NCBI RefSeq assembly: GCF_041260665.1
Contig: NZ_JBGCCT010000041.1
Coordinates: 38,677 to 102,676, forward strand
Length of the DNA: 64,000 nt
Origin: Catenulispora sp. GP43
GTDB lineage: Bacteria > Actinomycetota > Actinomycetes > Streptomycetales > Catenulisporaceae
Reading direction: 5' to 3'
Part shown: positions 17,202 to 26,044 of the stretch, one piece after another
How positions within the stretch are numbered: position 1 is the stretch's first letter
Layout of the letters: each line of letters opens with the position of its first letter
Notes under the pieces: generated by a model
The model's database searches: none
The model's input: only the letters and a program-made list of their open reading frames with translations
What the model was told of the DNA's origin: nothing
Position numbers and translations under genes: made by a program

Positions 17202-18029
17202 TTGTCCGGCATATCCGGCTCCGGCAGACATGTTGCCAGCCACGCCAAGCCCGGTGCGGTGAGCAGCGCCAAGGGCAAGGTCAAGACCGCGGCTGCGGTG
17301 ACCAGTGTCCTGGCGGTCAGCGGAGGCGTCGCCACTGCGTTCCACCTGCATCAGGATGGTCTGCGCAACAGCGCTGAGGCCGCTTCGCAGGACTCGAACA
17401 CCTCGGCGGCGGCCGCGGCGGCGAACGCGCTGCTGGCCCAGCGGACCGGGAGCACCACCGCGGCGAACCGCGACATGCAGCGGCCGACGCTGGCTCCGTC
17501 CTCTTCGTCGAGTTCGTCGAGTGCCGCTCCGACCTCGGCGAGCAGCTCCACCACCACGCCGCCGGCGCCGACTTCGACGTCGACCAGTACGCCGGCGCCC
17601 ACGCCGACCAAGACCGAGACGCCGCTGCCGTCCAAGACGTCCACGTCGACCCCGACGCCGACGAAGACCACGACGACGCCGAGCTCGTCGAGCTCCAGCT
17701 CGTCGTCCGGTTCGTCGACGAACATGGGCTACAACGCCACGCCCGCGCAGGCGAAGGCGATCGCCGCGGCGGTCGTGCCCTCCGGTGAGCTCGGGTGCTT
17801 CTCGGACATCATCGAGCGCGAGTCGAGCTGGAACGTCTTCGCCACCAACCCGTCCTCCGGGGCCTACGGCCTCGGGCAGGCGCTGCCCGGCGACAAGATG
17901 GCCTCGATGGGCTCCGCGTGGCGCAACAGCGCGCTGGTCCAGATCAAGTGGGCGCTGTCCTACATGAACGGTCGTTACGGCTCGCCGTGCGCCGCGTGGA
18001 CCTTCTGGCAGGCCCACAACTGGTACTGA
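17202..18029 (+). CDS. Secreted transglycosylase-like (APF/resuscitation-type C-terminal domain) protein
   Basis: 275 residues if TTG 17202 is the start (GGAAGG sits 6 nt upstream); GTG 17259 is an alternative. An N-terminal hydrophobic segment (VKTAAAVTSVLAVSGGVATAF) looks like a signal or anchor. A long Ser/Thr/Pro wall-spanning linker follows. The C-terminal 95 residues form the lysozyme-like domain of actinobacterial aggregation-promoting-factor-like proteins: LGCFSDIIERESSWNVFA with the probable catalytic Glu, SSGAYGLGQALPG, then YMNGRYGSPCAAWTFWQ. It likely cleaves or remodels peptidoglycan outside the cell. The start codon is uncertain. Confidence 0.78.
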   Translation: MSGISGSGRHVASHAKPGAVSSAKGKVKTAAAVTSVLAVSGGVATAFHLHQDGLRNSAEAASQDSNTSAAAAAANALLAQRTGSTTAANRDMQRPTLAPSSSSSSSSAAPTSASSSTTTPPAPTSTSTSTPAPTPTKTETPLPSKTSTSTPTPTKTTTTPSSSSSSSSSGSSTNMGYNATPAQAKAIAAAVVPSGELGCFSDIIERESSWNVFATNPSSGAYGLGQALPGDKMASMGSAWRNSALVQIKWALSYMNGRYGSPCAAWTFWQAHNWY

Positions 18030-18058
18030 GGTACCCCGCACCACCCGCGTAACGGGTT

Positions 18059-18148
18059 GGCAATCGATACCGGGTCGGCAATCGACCCCGGGACAGCCCT
18101 CGATACCGGGTCGGCAATCGATACCGAGGTAGCCACCGATACCGACGT
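18059..18148. repeat. Five imperfect 18-bp tandem repeats
   Basis: Units start at 18059, 18077, 18095, 18113 and 18131, with consensus GGCAATCGATACCGGGTC. Each unit contains ATCGAT or a variant plus ACCG. The array lies 30 bp after the transglycosylase-like stop, in convergent intergenic space. Confidence 0.85.
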
Positions 18149-18177
18149 ACCGACCAGGCCCCTCCGGGACCCCACAG

Positions 18178-18203
18178 CCGCCGCAGGCTCACGCGTGCGG
18201 CGG
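18178..18203. terminator. Hairpin between convergent genes
   Basis: CCGCCGCA at 18178-18185 pairs with TGCGGCGG at 18196-18203 around a 10-nt loop. It lies between the plus-strand transglycosylase-like gene and the minus-strand reductase. No T tract follows, so termination strength is uncertain. Confidence 0.45.
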
Positions 18204-18277
18204 ACCCGGGCGGCCGCAACACCGCCCCGCAGCCGAGCCCCCCACCGGCCGGCCGGGCGGACCAGGAAGGGTGCGTC

Positions 18278-19171
18278 TCAGCCGTCTGAGGCGGCGGCGA
18301 GCAGCGGGACCAGAACGTCGGACACCGGCGTCGGGATCCCGTGCCGCCGCCCCAGGCGGCGCACCACCCCGTTGCGCGCGTCCCACTCCAGTTCCCGGCC
18401 GGCCAGCCGGTCGAACAGGATCGAGGAGCCGATGTCGGGGTCCATCCGCTCGAAGATGCCGACCAGGGCCTCGGCCTCCGTCTCCGGCAGCGCCGCGCCC
18501 TCGGCGCGGGCCACCGCCAGCGTCTCCTGGGCCAGGGCCAGGGCCAGCTCCCGGATGTCGGGGCGCTGGTAGATCGCCGCGCGCTTGCCGGTCGCGGCCA
18601 TCACGCCGGCGATCGCGTTCGTGGTCAGCTTGCGCCAGGCGGCGGTCGTGAAGTCCGAGACCAGTTCCACCTCGACCGCCGGGGCGCCTTCCAGCAGCCG
18701 GGCGAACTCCTCGCCGTCGGGGCCGGCCGGCACCTGCAGCAGCGAGGAGATGTTGTCGCGGACCGTGACCTCGCCGGGGCCGGTCGGCTCGGCGCTGATC
18801 CAGACGATGGCCGGGAGCACGTGCGCGTCGTTCGCGTACGGTGCGACCCGCTCGACGTGCTCCACGCCGTTCTGCAGGGCCACGACGGTCGTCGAGGGCT
18901 TGCACAGCGCGTCCAGGTAGCCGGCGGCGCCGTCGGTCTGGTGCGCCTTCACCGCGAGCAGCACCCACTCGGCCGGGCCGGCCACGTCCGCCGGGGAGGT
19001 GAGGATCGGGGCGTCCAGGTCCGTGGCGGTGCCCGAGACGTCGTCGACCACCCGCAGCGGCCCCGGGTCGCGCCGTGCGCACAGCGTGACGGTGTGCCTC
19101 CCCGTCTGCTGCGCGGCAAGCGCCGCGACCGAACCGATAGCGCCAGGCCCCACCACCGCTATGTCCGCCAT
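18278..19171 (-). CDS. 2-dehydropantoate 2-reductase-like oxidoreductase
   Basis: 297 residues. The N-terminal Rossmann fold has VVGPGAIGSVAA for NADPH. LLAVKAHQTD carries the conserved Lys region and VVALQNGVEH the Asn-Gly motif. In the C-terminal domain, AWRKLTTNAIAG includes the catalytic Lys and the Asn of the ApbA_C fold. Ketopantoate reductase makes pantoate for CoA, but genomes often carry several paralogues acting on other 2-keto acids. No pantothenate gene is adjacent, so a side role is possible. TACGCT lies 8 nt before the ATG, suggesting leaderless transcription. Confidence 0.85.
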   Translation of the reverse strand: MADIAVVGPGAIGSVAALAAQQTGRHTVTLCARRDPGPLRVVDDVSGTATDLDAPILTSPADVAGPAEWVLLAVKAHQTDGAAGYLDALCKPSTTVVALQNGVEHVERVAPYANDAHVLPAIVWISAEPTGPGEVTVRDNISSLLQVPAGPDGEEFARLLEGAPAVEVELVSDFTTAAWRKLTTNAIAGVMAATGKRAAIYQRPDIRELALALAQETLAVARAEGAALPETEAEALVGIFERMDPDIGSSILFDRLAGRELEWDARNGVVRRLGRRHGIPTPVSDVLVPLLAAASDG

Positions 19172-19179
19172 GGAACAAG

Positions 19180-19185
19180 AGCGTA
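19180..19185 (-). promoter_or_regulatory. -10 box of reductase promoter
   Basis: TACGCT on the minus strand ends 8 nt before the ATG at 19171, consistent with a leaderless or near-leaderless transcript. Confidence 0.45.
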
Positions 19186-19268
19186 TTGCTTCTCCGGCAC
19201 AGTGTGCGAGGCGACAACAGGTTGCGATCGCAGGTTACCGCCGAGTTCACGCGCCCTGCGGCGGCCGC

Positions 19269-20768
19269 CTACCGCACGTCGCCCATCAGCCGGTTGATGA
19301 TCGGCGAGGCCAGGAACACCAGCAGCCCGATGCCCGCCGCCACCGCGCCCAGCGTCAGGAAGTAGGTGAAGTCGCTCATCACCGTGCTGAGCTTGGTGAC
19401 GTAGACGTTGAGCGCGTTCCCGGTCGCGGTGGCCAGGAACCACAGCCCCAGCATCTGCCCGGCGAAGCGGGCCGGGGCCAGCTGCGTGGTCACCGACAGC
19501 CCGACCGGGGACAGGCACAGCTCGCCGATCGTCTGCAGCAGGTAGGTGATCGCCAGGAACCAGATCGAGACCCGGTGCGTGGGCGTGGCGTCCTTGCCGG
19601 CGATGCTCATCACGAAGAACGAGCAGCCGATCACCACCAGCCCGATCGCGAACTTCACCGAGGTGCGCGGGGCCCGGTCGCCGAGCTTCTGCCACATCCA
19701 GGCGAAGATCGGCGCGAACACCATGATGTAGAACGGGTTCGCGGACTGCAGCCACACCGAGGGCATCTGCCAGCCGAAGATCGACAGGTCGGTCTTGTCG
19801 GCCGCGAACAGGTTGAGCTGGCTGCCGGACTGGTCGTAGATCATCCAGAACACCGTGGCGCCGATGAAGAACGCGACGAACGCCAGCAGCTTGGGCCGCT
19901 CCCCGGCGGTCAGCCCGCCCCGGCTGAACATGTAGCCGAAGTAGACGAACGGCGTGACGATGATCGGCGCGGCCAGGCCGTCGGCGAACGCCGAGACCGA
20001 CCACTCGGTGATCGCCATCCAGCCCAGCACGATGGCCAGCACCACCGCCACGATCAGCGCGCCCATCCGCAGCGAGCGCCGCAGCTCCGGCGGGGTGATC
20101 GGCTTGGGCGGCCGGAGCCCGACGGTGCCCAGGTGCTTGCCCTCCACGACGTACCAGACCACCGCGAAGGTCATGCCGAGCGCGGCGATCCCGAAGCCCA
20201 GGTGGTAGTTGACGTGCTGGCCGACCCAGCCGGCGGTCAGCGGCGCCAGGAACGCGCCGGAGTTGATCGCCATGTAGAAGATCGTGAAGCCGGCGTCCCG
20301 CCGGTCGTCGTGCTGGTGGTAGAGCCCGCCGACCTGCGCGGAGATGTTCGGCTTGAGCAGCCCGGTGCCCAGCACGATCAGCCCCAGGCCCAGGAACGAG
20401 GTGGCCGCGGTCGGGACAGCCATCACGTAGTGGCCCAGCGCGATGATGATGCCGCCCCACAGCACCGAGCGTCTGGCGCCCCAGACCCGGTCGGCGACCC
20501 AGCCGCCGGGCACCGCCATCAGGTACACCAGGCTGTTGTAGATGCCGTAGAAGCTGTTGCCGGCCGCGTCCGACAGTCCCAGGCCGTGATGGGCCGTGGT
20601 GTCGGTGAGGAACAGGACGAGCAGCCCGCGCATGCCGTAGAAGCTGTACCGCTCCCAGAACTCGGTCGCGAACAGTGTCTGCAGACCCTTCGGGTGGCCG
20701 AAGAACGCTCGATCCTCATCCTGCGGCGGCAGGCCCTGGGCAGGCGAGGGAACGTCGTGGGTCGTCAT
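19269..20768 (-). CDS. POT/PTR2 family proton-dependent peptide transporter
   Basis: 499 residues from ATG 20768, with about 14 hydrophobic helices. It imports di- and tripeptides with protons through the inner membrane. The family motif around TEFWERYSFYGMRG (helix 1, ExxER) gives the proton-coupling residues, FYMAINSGAFLAP is the second POT signature, and GELCLSPVGLS near helix 10 is the third. The C-terminus ends LASPIINRLMGDVR. The longer open frame upstream on this strand is antisense to the two-component genes. It lies back to back with the response regulator, which might control it, but no operator was recognised. Confidence 0.92.
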   Translation of the reverse strand: MTTHDVPSPAQGLPPQDEDRAFFGHPKGLQTLFATEFWERYSFYGMRGLLVLFLTDTTAHHGLGLSDAAGNSFYGIYNSLVYLMAVPGGWVADRVWGARRSVLWGGIIIALGHYVMAVPTAATSFLGLGLIVLGTGLLKPNISAQVGGLYHQHDDRRDAGFTIFYMAINSGAFLAPLTAGWVGQHVNYHLGFGIAALGMTFAVVWYVVEGKHLGTVGLRPPKPITPPELRRSLRMGALIVAVVLAIVLGWMAITEWSVSAFADGLAAPIIVTPFVYFGYMFSRGGLTAGERPKLLAFVAFFIGATVFWMIYDQSGSQLNLFAADKTDLSIFGWQMPSVWLQSANPFYIMVFAPIFAWMWQKLGDRAPRTSVKFAIGLVVIGCSFFVMSIAGKDATPTHRVSIWFLAITYLLQTIGELCLSPVGLSVTTQLAPARFAGQMLGLWFLATATGNALNVYVTKLSTVMSDFTYFLTLGAVAAGIGLLVFLASPIINRLMGDVR

Positions 20769-20848
20769 GCGTTCGGTGCTTCCCGGACCAGATCGCCGCA
20801 TTACAGACAATGCTCCAGATGGGGGAGCGACAGCAGGTCGACCCCGAT

Positions 20849-20854
20849 TACCAT
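20849..20854 (+). promoter_or_regulatory. -10 box of response regulator-kinase operon
   Basis: TACCAT ends 7 nt before the ATG at 20862. No Shine-Dalgarno sequence is present, so a leaderless mRNA is likely. Confidence 0.5.
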
Positions 20855-20861
20855 CACACTC

Positions 20862-21530
20862 ATGACCCGAGTACTGCTCGCCGAGGACGACGCCGCCATT
20901 TCCGAACCGCTGGCGCGGGCGCTCCGACGTGAGGGCTATGAGGTCACCGTCCGCGCCGACGGCCCCGGGGCCCTGCTGGCCGGTCAGAGTGGCGTCGACC
21001 TGGTCGTTCTCGACCTGGGCCTGCCCGGCATGGACGGCCTGGAGGTCTGCCGCCGGCTGCGTGCCGACGGCCACACCTTCCCGGTGCTGGTGTTGACAGC
21101 CCGCGCCGACGAGGTCGACACCGTGGTGGGCCTCGACGCCGGCGCCGACGACTATGTGACCAAGCCCTTCCGGCTGGCCGAACTGCTGGCCCGGGTCCGG
21201 GCGCTGCTCCGGCGCGGCACCCCGGACCTGGGCAACGGCGTGCACGGCGTCCGGATAGACATCGAATCGCACCGCGCTTACCTGGGCGACCAGGAGCTGA
21301 ACCTGACCGCCAAGGAGTTCGACCTGCTCCGGGTGCTGGTCCGCGAGGTCGGCCGGGTGGTCACCCGCGACCAGCTGATGCGCGAGGTCTGGGACACCAC
21401 GTGGTGGTCCTCCACCAAGACCCTGGACATGCACATCTCCTGGCTGCGCAAGAAGCTCGGCGACGAGGCCTCCCGTCCTCGGTTCATCACCACGGTGCGG
21501 GGCGTCGGCTTCCGCTTCGAGCGCGGCTAG
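20862..21530 (+). CDS. OmpR/PhoB-family response regulator
   Basis: 222 residues. The receiver domain (1-115) has the acidic pair in LLAEDDAA, the phospho-acceptor Asp in VVLDLGLPGMDG (about residue 51), the Thr of VLVLTARAD and the Lys of DDYVTKPF. The C-terminal winged helix (about 130-222) has the DNA-contacting helix MHISWLRKKLGD and the RGVGFRFE wing. It should be activated by the kinase encoded 18 bp downstream. The regulon is unknown. The divergent peptide transporter and the downstream GtrA genes are the nearest candidates. Confidence 0.93.
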   Translation: MTRVLLAEDDAAISEPLARALRREGYEVTVRADGPGALLAGQSGVDLVVLDLGLPGMDGLEVCRRLRADGHTFPVLVLTARADEVDTVVGLDAGADDYVTKPFRLAELLARVRALLRRGTPDLGNGVHGVRIDIESHRAYLGDQELNLTAKEFDLLRVLVREVGRVVTRDQLMREVWDTTWWSSTKTLDMHISWLRKKLGDEASRPRFITTVRGVGFRFERG

Positions 21531-21548
21531 CGCCCGGGCCCGCCTGCT

Positions 21549-22853
21549 GTGCGCCGCCGCCTGGTCTCCTCCACGTTCCTCGTGGTCATGATGGTCGTCA
21601 TCCTGCTCGGTGTGCCGTTGGCCGTGCTCGAGGTGCGCTCGGTGGACACCAGCACCAAGACCATCCTGGCCACCGAGGCCCGAATGCTCGCCCAGACCGT
21701 GCGGATGCAGGTCAGCAAGGCCAGCCCGGACGGCACCAACTCCGGGCCGGGCGACTACACGCGGGACTGGCAGCAGATGATCGCCTCCGACCACGACGCC
21801 ACGGTCAACGTCGACGGCCAGAGCCCGGTCCAGGTCAACAGCGCGCTGCCGCCCGGCGCGCCGACCTTCAGCGTCACCTTCGACATCGACAACGTGCTGC
21901 GCAACGTCGGAGTGCACGTCACCGTCCGGGCCTCGCGCGAGCCGGCCGACCAGCAGATACGCAGCTCCATGTACCTGATCGGCGGGGTGGCGCTGGCCGT
22001 CCTGGTGGCCGCGACCGGCCTGGCCTACCTGCAGGCCCGCCGGCTCACCAAGCCGCTGGAGGAGCTGGCGGCCACCGCCGAGCGCCTGGGCTCGGGCGAC
22101 CCGCGGCCCCGGCACCGCCGCTACGGCATCAGCGAGCTGGACCGGGTCGCCGAGGTCATCGACAGTTCGGCGGACCGGATCTCCACCATGCTCGGGGCCG
22201 AGCGCCGGCTGGCCGCCGAGGCCTCGCACGAGCTGCGCACCCCGCTGGCCGCGCTGTCGATGCGGCTGGAGGAGATCATCACGCTGGCCGACGACCCGCA
22301 GACCGTGCGCGACGAGGCCGAGGTGGCGCTGTCCCAGGTGGAGCGGCTCACCGACGTGGTGCAGCGGCTGCTGACCACGGTGCGCACCCACCGGCGCTCG
22401 GATCTTGCGGTGCCGATCGAGGTGGACACCGTGATCCGGCAGCAGGTCCACGAGTGGCGCCCGGCCTACCAGTCGATGCGCCGCGGGATCGTGGTCTCCG
22501 GCGAGCGGCGGCTGATGGCCATGGCCACGCCCGGCGCGTTCTCCCAGATCCTGTCCACGCTGCTGGAGAACTCGCTGATCCACGGCGCCGGCACGGTCAC
22601 CGTGCACACCCGCGCGGTCGGCGGCTCGGTGGTGGTCGAGGTCGGCGACGAGGGCGACGGCATCGCGCCGGACCTGGAGGCGAAGCTGTTCGAGCGGGGC
22701 GCCTCCTCGCGCGGGTCCACCGGGCTGGGCCTGGCAGTGGCGCGGGAGCTGGCCGAGGCCGACGGTGGCCGGCTGAACCTGGTGCTTCAGCGGCCGGCGG
22801 TGTTCGCCGTCTTCCTCACGGAGCACTCGCCCTTGTCGGTGATTGCGCGCTGA
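21549..22853 (+). CDS. Membrane sensor histidine kinase
   Basis: 434 residues from GTG 21549. Helix 1 is at about 8-27, then a 110-residue extracellular sensor with no recognised ligand motif, helix 2 at about 140-160, and a HAMP linker with ARRLTKPLEELAATAERL. HisKA follows with ASHELRTPLAAL (phospho-accepting His), then the ATP-binding domain with N box LENSLIHG, G1 GDEGDGIAP and G2 STGLGLAVARELA. All kinase motifs are complete. It pairs with the upstream response regulator. Its last 38 bp overlap the convergent GtrA gene. Confidence 0.93.
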   Translation: MRRRLVSSTFLVVMMVVILLGVPLAVLEVRSVDTSTKTILATEARMLAQTVRMQVSKASPDGTNSGPGDYTRDWQQMIASDHDATVNVDGQSPVQVNSALPPGAPTFSVTFDIDNVLRNVGVHVTVRASREPADQQIRSSMYLIGGVALAVLVAATGLAYLQARRLTKPLEELAATAERLGSGDPRPRHRRYGISELDRVAEVIDSSADRISTMLGAERRLAAEASHELRTPLAALSMRLEEIITLADDPQTVRDEAEVALSQVERLTDVVQRLLTTVRTHRRSDLAVPIEVDTVIRQQVHEWRPAYQSMRRGIVVSGERRLMAMATPGAFSQILSTLLENSLIHGAGTVTVHTRAVGGSVVVEVGDEGDGIAPDLEAKLFERGASSRGSTGLGLAVARELAEADGGRLNLVLQRPAVFAVFLTEHSPLSVIAR

Positions 22854-23373
22854 AGCCGTCGTCGTCGGAGCCCTCAGCGCCGCCGGCGGTCCCGGTGGCC
22901 GCCCCAGTGGCCCCGGCGCTTCCAGCTGCCCCAGCTGCCCCGGTGGCCTCGGGGAAGACGAACAGGTGCGAGGTCGTGAACCGGAACACCCCGGCGACCG
23001 GCAGGCCCAGGATGAACTTGGCGACGTTGGCCGCCTCGATGCTGTGGAAGCCCAGCACCCGGTCCCCGACGAACACGAAGCTGTTCTCGATGATCAGGCC
23101 GACCAGGCTGATCAGCGCGAACATCGCCATCTCCCGGCGGCGGGCGTCGGCCGGCCGGTCGCGGAAGACCCAGTAGCGGTTGCCGATGTAGGCGGTGACG
23201 GTGGCCACGCAGGTGCCGCCGATGGAGGCGACGGTGTGGCTCAGGCCGGTGTACTGCCACAGGAGGTTGGAGCTGCCGACGTCCGAGGCCACGCCGATGG
23301 CGCCGACCACGCCGAACTTGAGCATCTCGGCGTAGAGCTTGCGGAACGTCGAGACGATTCTGGCTACGAGCAC
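22816..23373 (-). CDS. GtrA family membrane protein
   Basis: 185 residues from GTG 23373. Four hydrophobic helices make up a GtrA domain (about 15-140): KFGVVGAIGVASDVGSSNLL, then TAYIGNRYWVFRD, the family's diagnostic stretch, and two more helices. GtrA proteins are thought to move polyprenyl-linked sugars across the membrane for cell-wall or lipopolysaccharide glycosylation. The tail is a low-complexity Ala/Gly/Ser extension. GATAAT lies 6 nt before the GTG. The 3' end overlaps the kinase gene convergently. A second GtrA gene lies just upstream on the same strand. Confidence 0.85.
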   Translation of the reverse strand: MLVARIVSTFRKLYAEMLKFGVVGAIGVASDVGSSNLLWQYTGLSHTVASIGGTCVATVTAYIGNRYWVFRDRPADARRREMAMFALISLVGLIIENSFVFVGDRVLGFHSIEAANVAKFILGLPVAGVFRFTTSHLFVFPEATGAAGAAGSAGATGAATGTAGGAEGSDDDGFSAQSPTRASAP

Positions 23374-23419
23374 AGGAGGATTATCTACAAAGACGCGACG
23401 GTGCTGTCAGCCCGCGGCC

Positions 23420-23971
23420 TCAGCGGCCCGCGGTCTCCGGGACCGGGCGCTGGTGCGCCGCGTGGCTGTTCGAGGTCGGGTACAGCGGCGCGGTCGCGGA
23501 CGCCGGGACGACCTCGGGCTCCTCGACGGTGCCCTCGGGGAAGACGAAGGTCCGGTAGCAGTACAGGCGGAACAGCATGCCCAGCGGCATACCGAAGACG
23601 TACTTGGCGATGTTGACCGCCAGCGTGCCGTCCTGGCCCAGGCCGTACTTGCTGATGAAGACGAACATGACCTCGATGACCATGGCGACGCCGTTGATCA
23701 GGAAGAAGAAGATCATCTCCCGGTGGCGGTCGATCTTGTCGCGGTCCTTGTAGGTCCAGTACCGGTTGCCGATGTAGGAGACGATGGTGGCCACCGCGGT
23801 CGAGACGATGGTGGCGACGATCTGCTTGTCCTTGACCGCCAGCAGCATGCCGTTCAACACGACGATGTTGACCACCAGGGCTGCCGCGCCCACGGCTCCG
23901 AACTTCGACAGCTCGTGGACGAGGTGTTCGAAGCGGTTGTACAGAGAACGCACGACCGTCACGCCTGCCAC
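23420..23971 (-). CDS. GtrA family membrane protein, second copy
   Basis: 183 residues from GTG 23971. Four helices, with KFGAVGAAALVVNIVVLNGML and the diagnostic VSYIGNRYWTYKDRD, show the same fold as the neighbouring gene but clearly diverged sequence, so this is an old duplication. The third and fourth helices are MIFFFLINGVAMVIEVMFVF and AKYVFGMPLGMLFRLYCYRTF. The polar C-terminal tail lacks motifs. No glycosyltransferase gene is next to the pair, so any partner must be elsewhere. A role in wall or exopolysaccharide glycosylation is inferred from family only. Confidence 0.85.
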   Translation of the reverse strand: MAGVTVVRSLYNRFEHLVHELSKFGAVGAAALVVNIVVLNGMLLAVKDKQIVATIVSTAVATIVSYIGNRYWTYKDRDKIDRHREMIFFFLINGVAMVIEVMFVFISKYGLGQDGTLAVNIAKYVFGMPLGMLFRLYCYRTFVFPEGTVEEPEVVPASATAPLYPTSNSHAAHQRPVPETAGR

Positions 23972-24197
23972 CTGTCTTCCATCGGTTTTCTCCTAGCGAC
24001 CCGAGGGTACCGTTCCTATCTGGGCCGCTTCGACTGCTGACCGGGAAACCTCCGTTAAATCTACTCATCGCGACGTAGCTGTGACATTAGGCCGCACCCA
24101 TTCGTGGTGCTAGGTCCGGGATGTCGGAACCGGATGTGTCCAGAGGAGGCAACCGAAATCCACCCCGCGTGCGTTAAGGGCTCACTGCCGCGCCCCA

Positions 24198-24203
24198 TAG
24201 ACT
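24198..24203 (+). promoter_or_regulatory. -10 box of purKE promoter
   Basis: TAGACT, close to the strong actinobacterial -10 consensus, ends 6 nt before the purK GTG at 24210. A leaderless transcript is likely. Confidence 0.55.
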
Positions 24204-24209
24204 TAACCG

Positions 24210-25367
24210 GTGAGCTTTCCCGTGGTAGGAGTCGTCGGAGGCGGCCAGCTGGCGCGCATGATGCAGCAGGCCGCGATCGGTCTGGGAGTGGAGCTGCGCG
24301 TGCTGGCGCAGCGGCCGGACGATCCGGCCGCGCAGGTGACGCCGGGCACCGTGATCGGCGACCACCACGACTTCGAGGCGCTCAAGGCCTTCGCCGCCGG
24401 CTGCGACGTGCTCACCTTCGATCATGAGCACGTGCCCACCGACTTCCTGCACGAGCTGGAGGCTGCCGGCGTCGCCGTCCGCCCCGGCCCGGACGCGCTG
24501 GTCTACGCCCAGGACAAGGGCTTGATGCGGCAGCGGCTCTCCGAGCTCGGGCTGCCGTGCCCGCAGTGGGCGCTGGTCTCCTCCGACGACGATCTCGCCG
24601 ACTTCGGCACGACGGTCGGCTTCCCCTATGTCCTGAAGGCCACCCGCGGCGGCTACGACGGCCGCGGGGTGTGGGTGGTCGACGATATGGACGAGGCGCG
24701 GGCGGTGCTGGCTGGCGCCGTCGAGCGCGGCGTGAAACTGCTGGCCGAGGCCAAGGTGCCGTTCGTCCGGGAGCTGTCGGCCCAGGTCGCGCGCTCCCCG
24801 CACGGCCAGGCGGCCGCCTACCCGGTGGTGGAGTCGCTGCAGATCGACGGGATCTGCCGCGAGGTGTACATGCCGGCGCCGGGGCTGTCCGAGGCCGCCG
24901 CGCTGGACGCGCAGCGGATCGCGCTGACCATCGCCAAGGAGCTCGGGGTCACCGGGATGCTCGCGGTGGAGATGTTCGAGACCGCCGACGGCGCCGTGCT
25001 GATCAACGAGCTGGCGATGCGGCCGCACAACTCCGGGCACTGGAGCATGGACGGCGCGGTCACCGGCCAGTTCGAGCAGCACCTGCGCGCCGTGCTGGAC
25101 CTGCCGCTGGGCCAGGTGCGGCCGGTGGCGCCGGTGGTGGTGATGGCCAACGTGCTGGGCCTGGACCTGCCCGAGGTCTACCCGGCGTACAAGCACGTGA
25201 TGGCGCACGACCCCGGGGTCAAGGTGCACATGTACGGCAAGGCCGTGAAGCCGGGCCGGAAGATCGGGCATGTCAACGTCCTGAGCGTCCAGGGCGGGTC
25301 GTTCGAGGACACCGTCGAGCGTGCCCGGCACGCCGCCGCGTACCTGCGAGGAGAGATCGATGAGTGA
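24210..25367 (+). CDS. purK: N5-carboxyaminoimidazole ribonucleotide synthase
   Basis: 385 residues, an ATP-grasp enzyme. It uses ATP and bicarbonate to carboxylate AIR to N5-CAIR in purine synthesis. The N-terminal [11 protein letters not shown] stretch (9-19) binds substrate, TFDHEHVP (about 72-79) is typical of PurK, and [13 protein letters not shown] (about 147-159) is the ATP-grasp lysine and glycine-rich loop. [25 protein letters not shown] carries metal ligands. The last 8 nt overlap purE, so the two are translated together. Start chosen at GTG directly after a TAGACT box. Confidence 0.96.
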   Translation: MSFPVVGVVGGGQLARMMQQAAIGLGVELRVLAQRPDDPAAQVTPGTVIGDHHDFEALKAFAAGCDVLTFDHEHVPTDFLHELEAAGVAVRPGPDALVYAQDKGLMRQRLSELGLPCPQWALVSSDDDLADFGTTVGFPYVLKATRGGYDGRGVWVVDDMDEARAVLAGAVERGVKLLAEAKVPFVRELSAQVARSPHGQAAAYPVVESLQIDGICREVYMPAPGLSEAAALDAQRIALTIAKELGVTGMLAVEMFETADGAVLINELAMRPHNSGHWSMDGAVTGQFEQHLRAVLDLPLGQVRPVAPVVVMANVLGLDLPEVYPAYKHVMAHDPGVKVHMYGKAVKPGRKIGHVNVLSVQGGSFEDTVERARHAAAYLRGEIDE

Positions 25368-25881
25368 GCCGGCCACCTCCACCGCCAGCCCCCTGGTCGG
25401 GCTGGTGATGGGCTCGGACTCGGACTGGCCGGTGATGAAGCTCGCCGCCGAGGCGCTGGAGGAGTTCGGCATCCCCTACGAGGCGGACGTGGTCTCGGCG
25501 CACCGCATGCCGCGCGAGATGATCGCCTACGGCGAGAACGCGGCCGGCCGCGGCCTGAAGGTGATCATCGCCGGCGCCGGCGGCGCGGCGCACCTGCCCG
25601 GCATGCTCGCCTCCGTCACCCCGCTGCCGGTGATCGGCGTCCCGGTCCCGCTGAAGTACCTGGACGGCATGGACTCGCTGCTGTCGATCGTGCAGATGCC
25701 GGCCGGCGTCCCGGTCGCCACGGTCTCGGTCGGCGGCGCCCGCAACGCCGGCCTGCTGGCCGCCCGCATCCTGGCCGCCCACGACCTGGAACTGCTCGGC
25801 GCCATGCGCGCCTTCCAGGACGACCTCAACGCTCAGGCCACGGCCAAGGGTGCAGTTCTGCGGGCCGTTAGGGCAGAGTAG
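25360..25881 (+). CDS. purE: N5-CAIR mutase, class I PurE
   Basis: 173 residues from ATG 25360, which overlaps the purK stop and has GAGGAGAG 5 nt upstream. It converts N5-CAIR to CAIR, the step after Pur[12 protein letters not shown] (about 16-26) is the substrate phosphate loop, VVSAHRMP (about 45-52) contains the active-site His, and [15 protein letters not shown] (about 73-87) is the second binding loop. Length and motifs are those of the bacterial class I enzyme that works with PurK. Confidence 0.96.
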   Translation: MSEPATSTASPLVGLVMGSDSDWPVMKLAAEALEEFGIPYEADVVSAHRMPREMIAYGENAAGRGLKVIIAGAGGAAHLPGMLASVTPLPVIGVPVPLKYLDGMDSLLSIVQMPAGVPVATVSVGGARNAGLLAARILAAHDLELLGAMRAFQDDLNAQATAKGAVLRAVRAE

Positions 25882-26044
25882 GCCGGACGCATAGCGAGAC
25901 ACACTGGTCTGGTATCCGTTGTCTGTGTTTTTCAGCGGGACCGTGCTCATCGCGGGCGACTTCGGCCGGCCTTAGAGGGGACACTGTGGGTAACACGGGA
26001 AACCGCCTCTAAGGCGTGCGCGACGACAATGGGGGAGCAGTTCA

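Noticed and set aside
20769..22826. Very long minus-strand open frame upstream of the peptide transporter
   Set aside because: It is antisense to the response regulator and kinase, has the Gln/His/Arg/Asp-rich composition of a shadow frame in GC-rich DNA, and a good POT start exists at 20768.
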